Origin: Bacillus sp. NEB1478
Lineage (GTDB): Bacteria; Bacillota; Bacilli; Bacillales; Fictibacillaceae
Length of the DNA stretch: 64,000 nucleotides
NCBI RefSeq assembly: GCF_031582965.1
Contig: NZ_CP134049.1
Coordinates: 2,852,001-2,916,000, forward strand
Direction of reading: 5' to 3'
Shown in pieces: positions 61,414-64,000 of this stretch. Below the pieces are notes generated by a model. The model worked only from the letters and a program-made list of their open reading frames with translations, ran no database searches and was not told where the DNA came from. Each line of letters begins with the position of its first letter. Position 1 is the stretch's first letter. The position numbers were made by a program, and so were the translations under genes.

Positions 61414-62382
61414 CTACATAAGTACCTTGTAGTAGATTAAACAAACCGAACACGCCGCCCACGACACCATCGCAAACACGGTGACGATCATATTTTCAGA
61501 CCAGCCATATTTAATTCCATAATGATAATGGATGGGTGTAAATCTGAATAATTTTTTCTTTGTTCTCTTGAAATAGGTAACCTGTAAAATAACGGATAGC
61601 TGTTCAGCGAGATAAATGAAAAAAAGAATAGGAATGAGAATCTCTACTTTTTCTATTATGGCAAGAAAGGATAGTGTTCCTCCTATTGCGAGTGATCCAG
61701 TGTCACCCATAAAGGCTTTAGCCGGGTATAAATTGTAGATTAAGAATCCTAAAATAGCAGCGATCATCACCAAACTAAAAATCTTCACCTCTGCATGCTC
61801 GCTGATCACAAAGAAAAAGAAATATGTAGGGATGGCTACCATTCCTAACAGCCCGTCCATTCCATCTGTAAAATTAATCGCGTTCGCCGTTCCTACGATA
61901 AACAATGTGATGACAACGAAATAAAAACTATAAGGCAAAACGATTTGCAGTGATTCTGTTAGATGTATGCTGGGATCTAGCTCAAATAAATTTACGGCTG
62001 CAAACAAAAGCAGTATCGTGAACCCGAATTGAAAAAGCAGCTTCGTTTTACCAGAAACCCCACCAGGATCTTGTTTCGATGCCTTCCAATGATCATCGAG
62101 AAAACCGATAAAACTAAACAACAAAAACGTACTCAAAAGAAAAAGCATCGCTGGACTTTGATCATAATAAAAAGCAACTGCGACCCCAACAAGGAATACA
62201 ATGCCCAGCATCAACGGAGTTCCTTTTTTCTCTTGATGATCTGCCGGAAGCTCTGCACGTATCGGTTGCGTCCATTTTAATTTATCCAAAATGAAGATGA
62301 GTACAGGTGCTATTAAAACTGTAATGATAAAGGTTATTAGAGCTGGAGTTAGTTGAGAAAACACAATTTGATCTCCTTTCAA
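61414..62382 (-). CDS. MraY-like phospho-MurNAc-pentapeptide transferase (orphan paralogue)
   Basis: A 322-residue membrane enzyme with ten hydrophobic segments. MraY motifs are visible: SFIGFLDDHWKASKQDPGGVSGKTKLLFQF, NAINFTDGMDGLLG and AKAFMGDTGSLAIGG. It forms lipid I from UDP-MurNAc-pentapeptide and undecaprenyl phosphate in the main pathway. mraY normally lies in the division and cell-wall cluster, so this isolated gene is a likely second copy, or a related polyprenyl-phosphate sugar transferase. It is transcribed alone. Confidence 0.85.
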   Translation of the reverse strand: MKGDQIVFSQLTPALITFIITVLIAPVLIFILDKLKWTQPIRAELPADHQEKKGTPLMLGIVFLVGVAVAFYYDQSPAMLFLLSTFLLFSFIGFLDDHWKASKQDPGGVSGKTKLLFQFGFTILLLFAAVNLFELDPSIHLTESLQIVLPYSFYFVVITLFIVGTANAINFTDGMDGLLGMVAIPTYFFFFVISEHAEVKIFSLVMIAAILGFLIYNLYPAKAFMGDTGSLAIGGTLSFLAIIEKVEILIPILFFIYLAEQLSVILQVTYFKRTKKKLFRFTPIHYHYGIKYGWSENMIVTVFAMVSWAACSVCLIYYKVLM

Positions 62383-62493
62383 TCTATCAATCTTATAAGA
62401 TTCGATAAAACGTTAAAATGTCCCTGTTATTTCCATGATATTCTTATCATAAAAAATAAAGGGACAGACTAGATCTGCCCTTAATGATTTTGA

Positions 62494-63147
62494 CTATGCC
62501 CATAAGCTATTTTTTATCCACTTATTTTCAATTAGTTTGTACCTGAGCCTAATATGCTTTCTGTCTTCGTTTCCTTGCCAAAACTCAACTTCCTCAGCAG
62601 CAACCCTGTATACTGTCCAGTTAGGAGATATGATCTCCGGATTTTTTTGAATCTTTTCAAGTTGTATTTTTATGGCTTGATCGAAATCAAACTGCTCTTC
62701 TAATATTGAACTTTGCCTCTCTATCAATGCGATGGCTCTAGCAGTTTTCCCTCTTTTTAAAAAGTCTTTCTTACTCATTTCTTTCCCCATAGGAACGGCT
62801 GCTCCGCGAATTCTGACTTGACGGCCGATCATCGACCAGTAAAATGTCAAAGCAACATTGGGATTCGCATCAATCTGCTTTCCTTTATTACTTATTGAAC
62901 TAGAAGCAAAATACCAACCCTTTTCATCCACATCCTTTAAAATAAGAACACGGGCATCAGGTGATCCGTCTAGACTTGTTGTCGATAGAATCATAGAGTG
63001 CGGTTCATGTACGTTTTGATCAACTGCAGATTGAAACCATTCAAGAAATAATTCATGCGGGTATTCTGATGTTTTTTCTATATCAAATATCGGAAAAGGT
63101 CCTGTAAGTGTTTTGCTTGCTTTGATTTTTTCTCTAGTATTCATCAT
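62494..63147 (-). CDS. pdxH: Pyridoxamine 5'-phosphate oxidase family (PdxH-like)
   Basis: A 217-residue FMN protein. PDARVLILKDVDEKGWYFAS, SNKGKQIDANPNVALTFYW and RQVRIRGAAVPM match the PNPOx family, and the substrate-binding FWQGNEDRKHIRLRY resembles RxHxR of PdxH. The usual C-terminal RLAP is replaced by NSLWA, which is unusual. It may still oxidise pyridoxine or pyridoxamine phosphate, or belong to a related PhzG-like group. It is a single gene. Confidence 0.82.
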   Translation of the reverse strand: MMNTREKIKASKTLTGPFPIFDIEKTSEYPHELFLEWFQSAVDQNVHEPHSMILSTTSLDGSPDARVLILKDVDEKGWYFASSSISNKGKQIDANPNVALTFYWSMIGRQVRIRGAAVPMGKEMSKKDFLKRGKTARAIALIERQSSILEEQFDFDQAIKIQLEKIQKNPEIISPNWTVYRVAAEEVEFWQGNEDRKHIRLRYKLIENKWIKNSLWA

Positions 63148-63404
63148 AAAAATCCCCCTTCACTGCTTCTTTTTCAGTAAAATTATACCATCCCAAAACT
63201 CAATACATACTCCTGTTTATATAAAAATAAAGATAGTCGGAAGGTCATGTAATTTAATAGAATCCATTTGATCACTTCCAATAATTCCTTTCCTGTGTAT
63301 AAAGTCGGACGGTTTCTTTAGGACGTATGTGTGATAGACATCATTATGTCTACACTGCTACTGTAATAAAGTGTAAGAATTTTCAGAATAAAGGAGATGA
63401 GTAA

Positions 63405-64000
63405 ATGAGAGGAAAACGTGTCATTTTCAGCTCAATGTTAAGTACTGCTCTACTGTTATCTGCCGTTGTACCAATCACCCATGCAGAAGAAAATTCAAGG
63501 CATAACGCTCCACAACCTGGCGATTGGAACCGTCCAAGTCATACTTCATCTGTTCTACATCCGGGAACTCCTGAAAGCGCTTCCTTAAATCGGGAACCAC
63601 TTCGTCAAATTGATCCTTTTATTGAACAAGAAATCGAAAAACGCACGATGCCAGGTGCCGTGGTGTTAGTTGCGCGCAGCGGTTCGATCGCAAAGTGGGA
63701 TGCATACGGCTACTCCGCCCGCTACACAGATGATCAGTTTACCGAAATGGACAATCCTGTTGAAATGAAGAAGGATACGATTTTTGATATCGCCTCAATC
63801 AGCAAGCTATTCACAACAACTGCAGCAATGAAACTTTACGAACAAGGTCTTTTTAACTTGGATGATCCTGTCGGGAAGTACATTCCTGAATTCAACGAGA
63901 ACGGGAAAGAAAATGTGACGATCAGACAGATTATGACGCACACTTCAGGATTTACAGCTTGGATTCCTCTTTATAACATGGGGACGAATCGTGAAGACAG
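63405..64000 (+). CDS. Serine beta-lactamase-family hydrolase (C-terminus outside window)
   Basis: A secreted serine hydrolase of the class C/AmpC-like group. The signal peptide RVIFSSMLSTALLLSAVV ends near HAEE, and the catalytic SISK motif (Ser in SxxK) with FDIA just before it is near residue 130. The PGAVVLVARSGSIAKWDAYGY segment is typical of EstB-like esterases and penicillin-binding-like proteins. AAGGAG precedes the ATG. About 198 residues are visible, without the YxN motif, so lactamase, esterase or peptidase activity cannot be decided. Confidence 0.87.
   Translation, partial: MRGKRVIFSSMLSTALLLSAVVPITHAEENSRHNAPQPGDWNRPSHTSSVLHPGTPESASLNREPLRQIDPFIEQEIEKRTMPGAVVLVARSGSIAKWDAYGYSARYTDDQFTEMDNPVEMKKDTIFDIASISKLFTTTAAMKLYEQGLFNLDDPVGKYIPEFNENGKENVTIRQIMTHTSGFTAWIPLYNMGTNRED

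Overview
The window is a chromosomal segment of a low-GC, spore-forming Bacillaceae bacterium. The genus cannot be fixed from this sequence; a Fictibacillus- or Bacillus-like genome is my guess. The signs are AGGAGG-type ribosome binding sites, frequent TTG and GTG starts, a TnrA nitrogen regulator with matching operator boxes, cre-like sites, a YrrS-like protein, ECF sigma factors, a secreted thermolysin-family protease and a decayed gene resembling a spore-appendage protein. No rRNA, tRNA, CRISPR array, complete insertion sequence or prophage was seen. The layout is typical housekeeping and accessory chromosome.

Layout. 1-3.9 kb: partial mannose-1-phosphate guanylyltransferase, a 37-residue Cys/Ser/Lys peptide, DUF1801 and ankyrin proteins, and a 2-hydroxyacid dehydrogenase. 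3.9-9 kb: a non-canonical Nramp transporter behind a cre-like site, scoAB CoA-transferase with a structured leader, DUF3870, a nitroreductase, and a MarR-acetyltransferase gene split at a run of eight T. 9-17.6 kb: a cytoplasmic molybdenum oxidoreductase with a LysM tail and a small partner, an aldo/keto reductase-TetR operon with a palindromic operator, and a nitrogen block (tnrA, exonuclease, GlnD-like nucleotidyltransferase, amtB) with two perfect TnrA boxes.

17.9-25 kb: a redox and electrophile-type island (NAD(P)H oxidoreductase, MarR, aldo/keto reductase, three NAD(P)-binding proteins). Three near-identical palindromes there define a likely MarR regulon. A degraded endospore-appendage-like gene and an HTH protein follow. 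25-30 kb: a LacI-controlled sugar operon (L-fucose isomerase family plus ribulokinase) with twin operators, best read as D-arabinose or D-ribulose use. 30-39 kb: small membrane proteins, lipoproteins, NUDIX and GNAT enzymes, a second DNA polymerase beta clamp and an AraC regulator. 39-50 kb: a YetF-like protein, neutral protease, unknown proteins, and two ECF sigma systems, one with a DUF4179 anti-sigma factor and one ECF41-like next to an FAD oxidoreductase.

50-64 kb: a stress protein, polysaccharide deacetylase, DinB protein, methyltransferase, YrrS-like protein, OFA transporter, holin-like protein, nitronate monooxygenase, DctA, secreted endonuclease, an orphan MraY paralogue, a PdxH-like oxidase and the start of a serine beta-lactamase-family protein.

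Three themes recur. First, regulation can be read directly from operators (TnrA, MarR, TetR, LacI/cre). Second, at least three otherwise normal genes carry a single-base indel, which is either real decay or assembly error. Third, several intergenic repeat families recur: GGGTCTGACCC palindromes, a 65-bp GCGAGATTAT element, and CGTGG arrays with a 20-21 bp period. I did not find one clearly novel multi-gene system. The best candidates are the slippery MarR-GNAT junction, the MarR operator set, the decayed appendage gene and the CGTGG arrays.
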